IMG/VR virus record: IMGVR_UViG_3300034198_011610
Coordinates: 1-59,117 of that record
Source of the DNA: a virus
DNA length: 59,117 nt
Reading direction: 5' to 3' (one strand)
Positions 35,301 to 45,318 of this stretch are shown here, piece by piece (position 1 is the first letter of the stretch; each line of letters starts with the position of its first letter). The translations under genes were made by a program, and so were the position numbers. The notes beneath the pieces are model-generated. The model did no database searches, was not told where the DNA came from, and saw nothing but the letters and a program-made list of their open reading frames with translations.

Positions 35301-37646
35301 ATGAGATATACTCAAATGGGAATAGGAAGCTCCTATCCTTACCCAGACCATAATGTAGCTCCAGATAAAAAAGGTAAAGACTGGTGTATGCAATACGCAA
35401 AAGCTGTGTATTATGACTTCACTTTTGCTTATCCCAAAGGAGTGTTTGCCAACAACAATGGTGACTATGAGAAGTTTAGAATGTACGCATTGGGCAAGCA
35501 GCCGATTTCCCCGTACAAAAAACTATTAGGAGTAGATTCACAAACAAACCATACGTGGTTGTCAGTAGACTGGACTAACAGAGCAGTAGTAAGCGGATAT
35601 AGAGACAAGGCTATAAGCAGACTAATGAAGGAGGACTTCGGTATAGTATGTACACCAATAGATATGCTTGCTAAAACAGAAATGCAAGAATACTACAACC
35701 AACTAAAAATTAAGTTGGTTATGAGGGAGCAGCTACAAAAAGAAAACCCAGAACTAGCAGAACATCCCGCACTTGCATTAGACCCAAATGACCCAGTAGA
35801 TTTAGAGGAGCTAGAAATGAGGTTGAATATGGACGAGCAGCTTATCAGAAGCAAGGACGCAGAGATGGCTATTGAGTTAGCGTTTTATCAAAATGATTAT
35901 AAAAAATATAGAAGGTCGGTATATGAGGACTTGTTTGATTATGGAGTAGCTGGATGCAAAGATTGGTTAGGGGAAGACAATAAAGTATACTTCAGAAGAG
36001 TTAACCCAGAGTGTGTAGTAACTAGCTATTGTAAAGATGGGACATTCAAAGACATTATCCATGCTGGTGAGGTTATTGACGTATCTCTTGTTGAACTTGG
36101 TACGTTGAAAGATGAGAACGGAAACGCAATGTTCACAGACGAAGAATTGCAAGAGTTTGCTGGCTCTATAGCTGGTAAGTTTGGCAACCCAGCTCAGTTG
36201 GGTAAGGGGACAGGATGGTTTAAATCATACGATAGATTCAAATGTAAAGTATTAGACCTGGAATTTTATACTTACAATGAAAACGTATACAGAGAATCAG
36301 AAGATGAGCATGGTAATTTAGACTTTAGAAAAGCAGATTATAATAGAGGGAAGAAGTCAGAAAAATACAAAAGAAAAAGAATCCAATATGTATATAAGTG
36401 CAAGTGGATTATAGGTACTGAGAAATGTTATGATTTTGGTATGGCTTATGACCAAAAAAGAAGCAACGATATGAAGAAGAAGTCTCAGACAAGACTTTCG
36501 TATTCATTCTGCGCATATAATTTCTACGAGATGAAAGCGCAATCATTTATGGAAAGACTTATTCCATACATTGATGATTATCAATTGACGATGCTTAAGA
36601 TACAGAACTTTAAGAATCGTGCAGTTCCCTCTGGCTGGTGGATAGACCTAGACTCATTAGAAAAAGTAGCATTGAATAAAGGTGGTGCTAATATGCAACC
36701 AAAGGAATTGTTACAGATGTTCTTTGAGACAGGTATATTGGTGGGAAGAAGTGTAACAGAAACTGGTGAACCACAATCTCCCAACTGGAAACCTGTAATA
36801 CCAATTGAAAATACAGCAGCTAGCGAATTAGCAATGTTTTATCAAGACTTAATGACAAGCGTTGGGATGATAGAGAAGATAACTGGATATAACGATGTTA
36901 CATCTGGAAACCCTAATCCTAAAACGCTTGTGCCTGGATACCAAAGTGCAGAGATGGCAACAAACGATGCCCTATATCCAATGGCTTACGCAGAAGAGCA
37001 TATAACATTGCAGCTAGCAGAAGATTGCTTGTGCCGTATGCAACAGGGAATCAAGAAGGGAGGTCACGTTTCTGGATATGCGCCAGCGTTAAACTCTAAC
37101 ACACTTAGGTTTGTAGAAATAGCTCCAGACATATCATTAAGAGATTACGGAATTGAACTTGAAAGAAGAACAACCAATGACCAAAAGATGTGGCTATTGC
37201 AACAAATGCAAGTAGATATTCAGAATGGATTCCTTGATACATCGGATGCTGTTCTTTTGGTAAACACAAAGAATGTAAAGCAAGCTCAAATGATTTGGGC
37301 GCACAGGGTTAAGAAGTCTAAAGAAAAACTACAAGAACAAGAGCTAGCTAAGATACAAGCTAACAATGAAGGTCAGCAGCAGTCGGCTATGATGGCTCAG
37401 CAAATGAAGCAGCAAGAGATGCAGATGCAGTATGAGTTTGAGTTGCAGAAAGAGCAGATGAGAATACAAGCCGAGTTGCAGAAAGAACAAATGAAAATAG
37501 AATCAATGGAAAGAATTGCGTTACAAAACAATCAAACGAAAGTAGCTGTAGCTCAAGAAACAGGCGACTCGAAAATAAATTCACACATGGTAGCAAGCAA
37601 TGCAATAATAGAAAAACAAAAAATAGCAAATCAAAAAACAAAATAA
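35301..37646 (+). CDS. Portal protein
   Basis: 781 residues directly after terL (1 bp gap). Long helical protein with a central crown-like part (SGWWIDLDSLEK, about 450) and a C-terminal Gln/Met-rich coiled coil (QQMKQQEMQMQYEFELQKEQ, about 695-714). Size and neighbours identify the portal, the dodecameric vertex that the terminase docks on. No enzyme motif. Confidence 0.85.
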   Translation: MRYTQMGIGSSYPYPDHNVAPDKKGKDWCMQYAKAVYYDFTFAYPKGVFANNNGDYEKFRMYALGKQPISPYKKLLGVDSQTNHTWLSVDWTNRAVVSGYRDKAISRLMKEDFGIVCTPIDMLAKTEMQEYYNQLKIKLVMREQLQKENPELAEHPALALDPNDPVDLEELEMRLNMDEQLIRSKDAEMAIELAFYQNDYKKYRRSVYEDLFDYGVAGCKDWLGEDNKVYFRRVNPECVVTSYCKDGTFKDIIHAGEVIDVSLVELGTLKDENGNAMFTDEELQEFAGSIAGKFGNPAQLGKGTGWFKSYDRFKCKVLDLEFYTYNENVYRESEDEHGNLDFRKADYNRGKKSEKYKRKRIQYVYKCKWIIGTEKCYDFGMAYDQKRSNDMKKKSQTRLSYSFCAYNFYEMKAQSFMERLIPYIDDYQLTMLKIQNFKNRAVPSGWWIDLDSLEKVALNKGGANMQPKELLQMFFETGILVGRSVTETGEPQSPNWKPVIPIENTAASELAMFYQDLMTSVGMIEKITGYNDVTSGNPNPKTLVPGYQSAEMATNDALYPMAYAEEHITLQLAEDCLCRMQQGIKKGGHVSGYAPALNSNTLRFVEIAPDISLRDYGIELERRTTNDQKMWLLQQMQVDIQNGFLDTSDAVLLVNTKNVKQAQMIWAHRVKKSKEKLQEQELAKIQANNEGQQQSAMMAQQMKQQEMQMQYEFELQKEQMRIQAELQKEQMKIESMERIALQNNQTKVAVAQETGDSKINSHMVASNAIIEKQKIANQKTK

Positions 37647-37647
37647 A

Positions 37648-38052
37648 ATGGCAAAGAAGAAAAAAGTAACAGAAGAATTATTGGAAGAATTAGAAAACTT
37701 GGTAGAAGAGATTCAAGAGTCAGAAGTATTAAGCGAAAGCACTCGTTTCGCAGTAGTTGCTGAGGAAGATTATCCAAAGCAAATGACAATAGAAGAGTCT
37801 ATGCTAGAATATATTTCTAGGCAATCGGGAAATGAAGTGAGGATTAATGATTTCTTTACTTCCCTGTTCACACTACCAGAGACAGTAGCAACATCAAAGA
37901 TGATAAAAGATATCCTAGTAAAAGCCAACAATGAAAAGAAAATAAAAGTAGTCAATAACAGACACTTTGAGCTAGGAATGACACACTATGATGTTGATGG
38001 TAAAGCGCACAAATACAACATTTCTAATATAGAAATATTTATAGAAAAATAA
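37648..38052 (+). CDS. Small acidic protein between portal and scaffold
   Basis: 134 residues. A very charged N-terminus (EELLEELENLVEEIQESE) is followed by a winged-helix-like half (NDFFTSLFTLPETVATSKM, then ILVKANNEKKIKVVNN). Common in portal-scaffold gaps of Bacteroidetes phages, without assigned role; may help capsid assembly or DNA packaging. Confidence 0.55.
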   Translation: MAKKKKVTEELLEELENLVEEIQESEVLSESTRFAVVAEEDYPKQMTIEESMLEYISRQSGNEVRINDFFTSLFTLPETVATSKMIKDILVKANNEKKIKVVNNRHFELGMTHYDVDGKAHKYNISNIEIFIEK

Positions 38053-38107
38053 TTTCTGTAATAAGAAAAATAATATAATTTTACTTAACCAATCAAAATC
38101 AAATACA

Positions 38108-39247
38108 ATGAATATTAGAAAGTTCTATGAAGCCGACCAAGCCGAAGGAGGAAGCCAAGAGCCAGCAAGCATCGCGGCTATGATGGCAAAGGAAGGCACA
38201 ATGAGTCACTCGGATAACGTACAAATGCCATCTGTAGGGAGAACCGAAGAACCAAAAGCGGCAGAACCAACACCTGTTGAGACAACAAATGTTGATAATG
38301 TAGCCCAAGGGGAATCAGAACCTCCCATACAAGCCAATGTGGGGGCATACGAATTACCACAATGGCAAGAAGTTCTTAGACAACAACAACCAGAAGCGAT
38401 TTTAAAGGAGCTTGGGTTTGATGATTCTGCTGTGGGATTTCTAAAAGAACTTAAAGATGTTGACCCTAAAATGGTTCAATTCTTTAATATGTGGAAATCA
38501 GACAAGGATAATCTGAAGTATTATCTAGAAGAAATAACAACTGACTACAGCCAAATGCCTTCAGAAGATGTGATGCGCCATCAGCTTCGTGAAGAATATC
38601 CAAAGGCTACAGAGAAGCAGTTAGATATTCTTTTTAGAAAAGAAATTGTTGAAAAATACAATCTTGACTCTATGGATGATGATTTAGTTGAGGAAGGCAA
38701 ATTATTGCTAGATGCTAAAGCTGAATATTATAGAGAAAAATTGGTACAGCAACAAGAACAACTTCAATTACCAGACTACGTTAATTCAGCTAGCGAAACA
38801 GAACAACGTGCGCAGCAAGAGTTTGAAAACTACAAGCAAAATCTAATTTCGAATCAGTTGACACAGGAATTGATGCAAAACAAAAGATTGACGATTGGAG
38901 AAGGTGATGAAAAATTCAGCTACAATCTTACTAACCCAAACAACATAGTAAACAATCTATTTGATAGCAATGCATGGGCGAACAAACTTTTTGATATTCA
39001 AAAAGATTCTCAAGGAAATGAAGTATTTGTTCCCAACGTGGAAAAGCAATTATTAGTATCTGCAATTCTAGAAGACCATAAAGGTTTCTTGAAAGAGATG
39101 GCTAAGTATTACAAGTCACTAGGGGGAAAAGCAACAATTGATTCCTTGGAAAATGCAAGCCCAGGAGGTAGCTCAGCTCCTTCTAAGCCAGCGTCAGAGC
39201 CTAAAACTCCAGCGGAGTGGATGGCAAAAAGCGGAAGATTAGTGTAG
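38108..39247 (+). CDS. Capsid scaffolding protein
   Basis: 379 residues. Low-complexity, acidic, Pro/Ala/Gln-rich N-terminus (GGSQEPASIAAMMAKEG), mostly helical in the middle, with a basic short end (AEWMAKSGRLV). This is the make-up of scaffolds, and the gene lies just before the major capsid gene. No protease domain seen, so maturation may use another enzyme or none. Confidence 0.7.
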   Translation: MNIRKFYEADQAEGGSQEPASIAAMMAKEGTMSHSDNVQMPSVGRTEEPKAAEPTPVETTNVDNVAQGESEPPIQANVGAYELPQWQEVLRQQQPEAILKELGFDDSAVGFLKELKDVDPKMVQFFNMWKSDKDNLKYYLEEITTDYSQMPSEDVMRHQLREEYPKATEKQLDILFRKEIVEKYNLDSMDDDLVEEGKLLLDAKAEYYREKLVQQQEQLQLPDYVNSASETEQRAQQEFENYKQNLISNQLTQELMQNKRLTIGEGDEKFSYNLTNPNNIVNNLFDSNAWANKLFDIQKDSQGNEVFVPNVEKQLLVSAILEDHKGFLKEMAKYYKSLGGKATIDSLENASPGGSSAPSKPASEPKTPAEWMAKSGRLV

Positions 39248-39310
39248 AATCAATTTGGTTGTAAAGTTTGAGAAAAAAATATTTTATAACCTTTTTTAAA
39301 TTTTAAAAAA

Positions 39311-40666
39311 ATGCCAGTAACACAAGGAGTTATGATTAAGTCGTTTGTATCGGCAATCGACTTTCTCGACCAAAGGGATATTGACCCTAACATCTACGAC
39401 CAAAGTCGTGATAAAGCATTTACCGACATCATGAAGATGGTAAATCGCTACAAGCCAGCAACAATGTTTAACTACCACAACTTTGTAAACAATGACGTTT
39501 ACGAGGTGGGAACTATCAGTTCTGTTAGTACAACAGGTCTTGCTCAGATTACTTTCACAATCAACACAGCATCTACCTTCCCTCGCGTTGGTGATTTGAT
39601 TATGACATCAAACACTAACAACGTAGGTAAGCAAGCTCGTATCCAAACTGTAAGTTTCGGTTCTGGTACAGCTACTCTTACTGTTCGTAGCGTAGGCGGT
39701 AACTCTGCTGCTTTCTTTGCAACAGTTGGAGATAGTGTAGCTTTCTCTTCTAATGCATTTGCTGAGAAGTCTGATGCTCCTACTAATCGCAGATATGGTT
39801 TGACCAAGTATTACAACTTGATTCAAATCTTCAGAGAGGTAGATGAGGTTTCTGACATCCAGAAGGTTGCTAAAATCGAGGTTAACGTAGGCGGTGACTA
39901 CCACATCCTCCCTTACCAAACAGTACAGAAGTACATCAAGCTACAAGGAGACATCTCCGTACAAATGTTGGCTGGTGTTCAGTCTTCTACATTGTTCAAC
40001 GATTCTAACCCATTCTTGGCTGACCCATCTAGCGGTTTGCCTATCCAAACTACAGGTGGTCTTGACTGGTATGTAACTACATACGGTATCTCTGACCAAG
40101 CTGCTGTTTTGGGTACATTTGGTTTCACTGAGTTGGATGAGATTATCGACAACTTCATCGCTAACAAAGCTCCTACAGACCAAATGGTATTCATGGGCTC
40201 TAAGGCTTATCGTGTAATCAGCAAGTTCTTGAAGAACCTAGCTTCATCTGGTGTTACTTCAGTACGTTTGATGATTGATGGTAGAACTTTGGATTTCGAA
40301 GTTGAGCATCTATCTTATGGTGGATATGAATTTGATTTCGTTCACGTTCCTATCTTCGACCATCCACAATTGTTCTCTACTTCATTGAGAGCAGACGTAA
40401 ACGGTTCGTTGTATTTCGTACCTAAAGACCAAGTTGACACTGTTGACAATGGTCGCCAACCACGTATGCAAATCCGTCACACTCCTACTCCGTTCATGGG
40501 TAACGCAGCTAATAAATCAGCTAACGGTATCATCACCGAGTGGAGAACAGGTGCGCTTGCTGAAATTCCAACAAGCAGCACTATGCAATTGCATACTGAC
40601 TGGGAAACTGGTCAAGGTCTTGAGTGTCTTGCTGTTAAGCATTTCCAAAAGTACCGTATCGTTTAA
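39311..40666 (+). CDS. Major capsid protein
   Basis: 451 residues. N-terminal helix VTQGVMIKSFVSAIDFLDQR, beta domain (FPRVGDLIMTSNTNNVGKQA) and C-terminal P-loop-like strands; compatible with the HK97 fold and the length of crAss-like capsid proteins. The codon choice is unlike its neighbours, with many TTC, AAC, GAC, GGT, CGT and CCT codons, as expected of the most abundant phage protein. A strong hairpin with a T run follows 10-20 bp after the stop. The 63-bp spacer upstream may contain its own promoter. Confidence 0.85.
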   Translation: MPVTQGVMIKSFVSAIDFLDQRDIDPNIYDQSRDKAFTDIMKMVNRYKPATMFNYHNFVNNDVYEVGTISSVSTTGLAQITFTINTASTFPRVGDLIMTSNTNNVGKQARIQTVSFGSGTATLTVRSVGGNSAAFFATVGDSVAFSSNAFAEKSDAPTNRRYGLTKYYNLIQIFREVDEVSDIQKVAKIEVNVGGDYHILPYQTVQKYIKLQGDISVQMLAGVQSSTLFNDSNPFLADPSSGLPIQTTGGLDWYVTTYGISDQAAVLGTFGFTELDEIIDNFIANKAPTDQMVFMGSKAYRVISKFLKNLASSGVTSVRLMIDGRTLDFEVEHLSYGGYEFDFVHVPIFDHPQLFSTSLRADVNGSLYFVPKDQVDTVDNGRQPRMQIRHTPTPFMGNAANKSANGIITEWRTGALAEIPTSSTMQLHTDWETGQGLECLAVKHFQKYRIV

Positions 40667-40679
40667 TTACGATAAACAA

Positions 40680-40713
40680 GGGGAAGTGGGTAAAACCACT
40701 TCCCTACTTTTTA
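40680..40713 (+). terminator. Rho-independent terminator after the capsid gene
   Basis: GGGAAGTGG (40681-40689), loop of 6, CCACTTCCC (40696-40704), then TACTTTTTAA. A perfect 9-bp stem followed by T-rich sequence, in the gap before the next gene. It can keep capsid mRNA in excess by ending most transcripts here. Confidence 0.85.
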
Positions 40714-40735
40714 ATAACCAATCAAATCAATCAAA

Positions 40736-41617
40736 ATGTCATTAGAACAAATCGCGCATTACAATAATCTCTCTACTAAATTAAGGGAGGAGGTTGTAGA
40801 AAAATTACAGAGTCTTGGTAAAAGAGTTAGGTATAAGTTTGATATCGGAAATCCAAACCCAGACCCGCAGAAGTATAACGGGGCTATGGTCTTCCCTAAC
40901 TTGTACACATTAGACCCATGCATCTTTGATATATTAGACCCATACGAAGAGAAGGGAAAGCCAAAGTCAAAGAAAATTGCCTTGGTAAGCGGAACAGACG
41001 AGAAGGGTATTCCGAATAAGTTCGGAAGAATTAGAGTAAGAGCAGCAGAGGCTGGTATCTTAGACTTAGACTTGACAGAAGGTGGAGAGGGATGGTATAC
41101 GGCTATGTACCTTGAGCTACATCCGAAGCTATTGAACGGGAAGTTCGCAGACACAAGCAAGCATCCTGTAGTTTCAAGAATAGACGAGGTACAATCAGCT
41201 TCAAATGCCAAGAAAGAAAGAACGGCTAGACTTAAAGCCTTGAACGTAGCTCAAGATATGACCGACAAGGACGTATTTAATTTTGCTGACGCAATGCTTT
41301 GGGATAGTTCAGAAGATATATTAATTTTGAGAAACAAAGTTGAAGAGCTTGCAGACACTAACCCAGAGTTCTTTAACGACTTGGTTTCTGGAAAAACAAT
41401 AGAATACAAGGCTGCGATTAAAAAGGCAATGAACAAGAAGGTGATTGAGTTTGACCCAGCTGAGTATAAGTTCTTATGGTGTGGAAATAAACAGACAATT
41501 GCGATGCTTTCTCCCGCTGGCGATAGAAATGAAGTAGATAAGTTTTCAGAGTTTCTACAGACAGGAGGGGAAAAGGCAGATACGATATACAAAAAAATAA
41601 AAGATTTGATTAAATAA
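40736..41617 (+). CDS. Unknown protein encoded after the major capsid gene
   Basis: 293 residues. N-terminal helix LSTKLREEVVEKLQSLGKRV, a beta-rich middle with many Pro and Gly (KYNGAMVFPNLYTLDPCIFD; EGGEGWYTAMYLELHPKLL), and a helical end with many Lys. No signature recognised. It could be a head decoration or nucleic-acid binding protein; the site after MCP supports only a late role. Confidence 0.5.
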   Translation: MSLEQIAHYNNLSTKLREEVVEKLQSLGKRVRYKFDIGNPNPDPQKYNGAMVFPNLYTLDPCIFDILDPYEEKGKPKSKKIALVSGTDEKGIPNKFGRIRVRAAEAGILDLDLTEGGEGWYTAMYLELHPKLLNGKFADTSKHPVVSRIDEVQSASNAKKERTARLKALNVAQDMTDKDVFNFADAMLWDSSEDILILRNKVEELADTNPEFFNDLVSGKTIEYKAAIKKAMNKKVIEFDPAEYKFLWCGNKQTIAMLSPAGDRNEVDKFSEFLQTGGEKADTIYKKIKDLIK

Positions 41618-41624
41618 TTTTGAT

Positions 41625-41679
41625 TTGGATTGGTTCGGCAGATTGGGTACATTCGTACTATCGCCCATTTTAAATCCAA
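41625..41679. other. Intergenic structured element
   Basis: TTGGATT (41625-41631) pairs with AATCCAA (41673-41679), enclosing a smaller hairpin GTAC-ATTC-GTAC (41647-41658) that carries GG upstream and CCC at 41664-41666. The only clear structure in the 83-bp gap, with no T run strong enough for a standard terminator. Could be an RNA processing site, regulator or weak terminator. Confidence 0.4.
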
Positions 41680-41700
41680 TTAAAATAAAAAACATAAACA

Positions 41701-42234
41701 ATGCCATTAGTACCAAATTTTACCGTAACGCAATCATTAGGAAGCCCTAATTTGTTGGAATTTAATGATACGTCAACTGGTTCTGACGGAGCTGTTGTTA
41801 ACAGATGGATATATATCCAACAAGCAAATGGAACGTATATTGTAGAAGGTTCAAATACAACTACGGATTATACAGAAGTCCCATATGTAATAGACCCAGT
41901 AACTTTAGATGTCTTGACGAAGGATGTAGCCGTTCAGATAACAGTTGAATGGCTAGATTCTTCCGATATAGTACTTTACACAAAATCAAATGTTTTTAAA
42001 TTCACTAATTTTAATGAAAACTTTGACTACGCATTGACTCAAAATCTAACAGCAAACCCGCTGTTGATAAATGATAACGATTTCTTTGCTAATAAATCAG
42101 AGCTAAGAACATGTATAGATTCTGGGAATCAAGCATTTGATTTGGTGGGGGATTTGTTTTCAGCTCAACAATGTTATGATAGAGCAACTAATCTAAGAAT
42201 AAATTCTCAATATTTCTTTAATATCAATAGTTAG
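41701..42234 (+). CDS. PKD/Ig-like small virion protein
   Basis: 177 residues; the N-terminal half (NFTVTQSLGSPNLLEFNDTS then NRWIYIQQAN) is a PKD-like beta sandwich, the C-terminal half helical (LRTCIDSGNQAFDLVGDLF). Probably a neck or fibre base piece to which the larger fibre downstream attaches; starts after the structured gap. Confidence 0.55.
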   Translation: MPLVPNFTVTQSLGSPNLLEFNDTSTGSDGAVVNRWIYIQQANGTYIVEGSNTTTDYTEVPYVIDPVTLDVLTKDVAVQITVEWLDSSDIVLYTKSNVFKFTNFNENFDYALTQNLTANPLLINDNDFFANKSELRTCIDSGNQAFDLVGDLFSAQQCYDRATNLRINSQYFFNINS

Positions 42235-42237
42235 CAA

Positions 42238-45200
42238 ATGTTAAGCGTACCTTCTATTATAGAGATAGCAAAAGTATCTCAATATTTAGCTCAAAATGAT
42301 ATAGATGATAAAGGTCTATATGGCGGAGGTATTGACCTAGATTTGCCTAAAAAGCTATATAATATAAGGAAGAGTGTAGAGTGGATGTATAACCAAGACA
42401 GTACAGAACCAAACTTGGGTGCTACATCCGAATATTTGTTGGCAATGTGTGCTAAGTATAGGTCATTGGCTCAAATAAATTTACAACCACAAATAATTAC
42501 GACCACGTTAAATAATTTTGGGAATATAAATGTAGGGTCAAGTTCTGCTGTACAATTTTTTACAATCAGAGGAACTGGATTAAATGCCCCAGGATATTTT
42601 GATATAACCGCTCCATTAGGATTTGAAATTTCTGATGATGGGGTTACATGGACAGGTAATTTATTTCCTAACTATACAACAGATACGGTTGCTCCATTTA
42701 TAGTATATGTTAGATTCTCCCCAGCATCTACTGGTTATCAACAAGGCTATATAAATATATTTTCATTCCCCTCTACCCCTGGTCAACAACAAGGGAATGC
42801 TGTTGTTTTTGTAGAAGGAACGGGAGTTGCCGCACAATTAACGGCATCGCCAAGTTCTATACCATTTCCTACGATTGCTGTTTTAGAGTCGCAGTATAGC
42901 GCATTTTTTTTGTCTGGAATTTATTTGGAAAATCCTCCAAATAATATTGTTATAACTTCCCCTAACAATAATTTCGAATTATCCTTAGACTTGGGGGTTA
43001 CTTTTTCAAATTCAGTAAGCTTACCATACACATCAGCTACATTGTCTAGCACTCAAGTAACTGTTAAGTTTATTCCGCAAAGCACTGGAGTTAAAAGCGG
43101 TAATATAACTATAGTAGGCGGCGGCGACTCTACAAATGTAGCGGTTACAGGAACGGGAGGAACAGCATTACTAACAGCTACGCCATCAACAATAACCGCC
43201 TTCCCAAGTACTCCAGTTGGTAATTTTTCGGCATCTAAATTCTTTGATGTAACAGGGGTGTATTTGCAAGGCTCGCCAAATGTTGTCACAATAACAGCGC
43301 CTAATACTAATTTCCAAGTTTCAAATAATAATACAACATGGGGAGCTACTACGACAATTCCGTTTACCTCACCAACACTAACATCTACTAGAGTGTATGT
43401 TAGATTTAGTCCTCAAAGCGGAGGCTCTAAGTCTGGCAACGTCACTGTAGCTGGAGGTGGCGCTTCAACTGTTAACGTAGCAGTATCTGGAGCAGCGGCA
43501 GCAGCTAGTGTAAGTGCTACTGCGTTGTCATCATTTGGTAACCTAGGGTTAACTATTCCCTTGACTAATAATCAAAACTACTCAGCTTCACAGACTAGTA
43601 CTATAACAGGAACGGGACTAGATGGCACAGCATTAACCATAACTGGTACAACTAACTATCAAATATCTTTAAATGGCACTACGTGGACTAATAGTACATT
43701 GAATCTTCCCTACACAGGAAGCACTATCAATACCACAGTTTATGTAAGATTTGCTCCATTAACAGTAGGAGCTAAGTCAGAGAATATTGCAATAACTGGA
43801 GGCGGGCTAGCATCAGCGGTCAACATTGCAGCAGCTGGAACGGGAGTTGTAGAGTTTTATATAAGCGTTGTAGGGGCTACAAGAATAAAAATGCAGTATG
43901 TTCAAACAGCGACAACTACAATATTGTGGGGAGATGGCACAGAAATATTTAGTGGCTCTGGTACAAAAAATCCAGACCATACTTACACAAGCGCATACAC
44001 TGGTAGTATCGTCATTCAAATGAATGCGTATACTAACATTACGCATTTTTATATGAATATGGGAGAAACTGCCGCAACTAGTATTACCATTAACGCTTTT
44101 TACTTCGGGAAATTAACGGCATTGACTAACTGTATCTTAGATAGTAAAGTATCTTTGATAAGATATGCGCTAGGCACACCTATGGCTACGTCTAGTTTGC
44201 CTCAATCATTAGTTACATTAAGAATAGATAAAGCAGATGTTGGCGGGACTGTGCAAGGTCTTCCACCTGGATTGACATATCTTGATATAAGAGAGAACAA
44301 TACAATAAATGGGACATTGGACGAATTATTTACTAGATGCCCATCTTTAACAAATATATTACTATCTGGTAGCAATACTGTAAGCGGAGATATTGCAAGC
44401 ATACCTAACGGGGTTACTACAATAAGAATGTTTGGGAATAACACAATCACTTGCGCAACAAAGGACTTATCTGTAATTCCAACAAGTGTTATTAATTTTA
44501 GAATACTTGGTAACAATACAATAGCGGGTTCTCTCCAAGATATTAGCCATTGGTCTACAATAGAAGAGTTTAGTATAGGTGGAGTATTAAATGCATCATC
44601 GCTTAACGGTACAAGCTATATTACTGGTACATTAAATAACATAACATTTAGTGCAAATCTATCTATATTTCAATTGACTTATGGCGTTAATGAGGTGTCT
44701 GGGCAATTGTCTACAACAACTACAGATGCTACACATTTCCAATTGCCAGCTGGCATAGATGTATTTGAGTTAAGAGGGGAATCTACACTAAGCCCATCTT
44801 TTGGCAATACTTTGATTGCTAATATTGGCGATTTCCCTACTGGATTAAACACATTAAACGTGGGCGGCTTAAATACTATTTCTGGCAATCTAAATACTTA
44901 TTCATCTAGTACTATAAGAACATTTATAATAGATGGAAACAACACATTGTCTGGCTCTGTTTCAAGTGCGCCAGCAAACGTAACCTTCTTCCAGTTGACT
45001 GGTAATACATCAGTACAAACATATACAGCGTCTAGGACATGGGGAGCAAGCGGGGTAATGAACTACTTTGCTCTTTATTCACGAGTGGGAGGATATACTG
45101 GATTTACTACTGGAACACAATCGCAATTAAATCAATTATTCGTAGATTTAAACGTAGCTCAATGGGTAGATAGTAGCTCTATTGTTCCTAAACGTATAAC

Positions 45201-45303
45201 ATATCCAAGGCAAGGGACAGTTGTTCCCACTGGCGCTGGAGCTACTGCATTAACATCATTAACAACTGTAAAGGGAGTAATTGTAGACGCGGTGACGTAT
45301 TAA
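42238..45303 (+). CDS. Large fibre or surface protein: Ig repeats, PKD domain and leucine-rich solenoid
   Basis: 1,021 residues. Residues 1-80 are an anchoring part. About 82-536 hold four Ig-like repeats, each ending with a pattern like VYVRFSPQSGGSKSGNV or VFVEGTGV. About 537-610 is PKD-like (ILWGDGTE, DHTYTS). About 620-930 hold repeats with LTYLDIRENNTINGTL-type units (NNTISG turns), a leucine-rich or beta-solenoid array. The last 90 residues form a tip. The long modular stalk with a solenoid end suggests a receptor-binding or host-glycan binding fibre. Confidence 0.7.
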   Translation: MLSVPSIIEIAKVSQYLAQNDIDDKGLYGGGIDLDLPKKLYNIRKSVEWMYNQDSTEPNLGATSEYLLAMCAKYRSLAQINLQPQIITTTLNNFGNINVGSSSAVQFFTIRGTGLNAPGYFDITAPLGFEISDDGVTWTGNLFPNYTTDTVAPFIVYVRFSPASTGYQQGYINIFSFPSTPGQQQGNAVVFVEGTGVAAQLTASPSSIPFPTIAVLESQYSAFFLSGIYLENPPNNIVITSPNNNFELSLDLGVTFSNSVSLPYTSATLSSTQVTVKFIPQSTGVKSGNITIVGGGDSTNVAVTGTGGTALLTATPSTITAFPSTPVGNFSASKFFDVTGVYLQGSPNVVTITAPNTNFQVSNNNTTWGATTTIPFTSPTLTSTRVYVRFSPQSGGSKSGNVTVAGGGASTVNVAVSGAAAAASVSATALSSFGNLGLTIPLTNNQNYSASQTSTITGTGLDGTALTITGTTNYQISLNGTTWTNSTLNLPYTGSTINTTVYVRFAPLTVGAKSENIAITGGGLASAVNIAAAGTGVVEFYISVVGATRIKMQYVQTATTTILWGDGTEIFSGSGTKNPDHTYTSAYTGSIVIQMNAYTNITHFYMNMGETAATSITINAFYFGKLTALTNCILDSKVSLIRYALGTPMATSSLPQSLVTLRIDKADVGGTVQGLPPGLTYLDIRENNTINGTLDELFTRCPSLTNILLSGSNTVSGDIASIPNGVTTIRMFGNNTITCATKDLSVIPTSVINFRILGNNTIAGSLQDISHWSTIEEFSIGGVLNASSLNGTSYITGTLNNITFSANLSIFQLTYGVNEVSGQLSTTTTDATHFQLPAGIDVFELRGESTLSPSFGNTLIANIGDFPTGLNTLNVGGLNTISGNLNTYSSSTIRTFIIDGNNTLSGSVSSAPANVTFFQLTGNTSVQTYTASRTWGASGVMNYFALYSRVGGYTGFTTGTQSQLNQLFVDLNVAQWVDSSSIVPKRITYPRQGTVVPTGAGATALTSLTTVKGVIVDAVTY

Positions 45304-45318
45304 TAAAAATATATTAAA

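Noticed and set aside
40434-40745. 103-codon frame over the end of the capsid gene
   Set aside because: It crosses the terminator and follows the skewed codon use of the capsid gene in another frame; a shadow.
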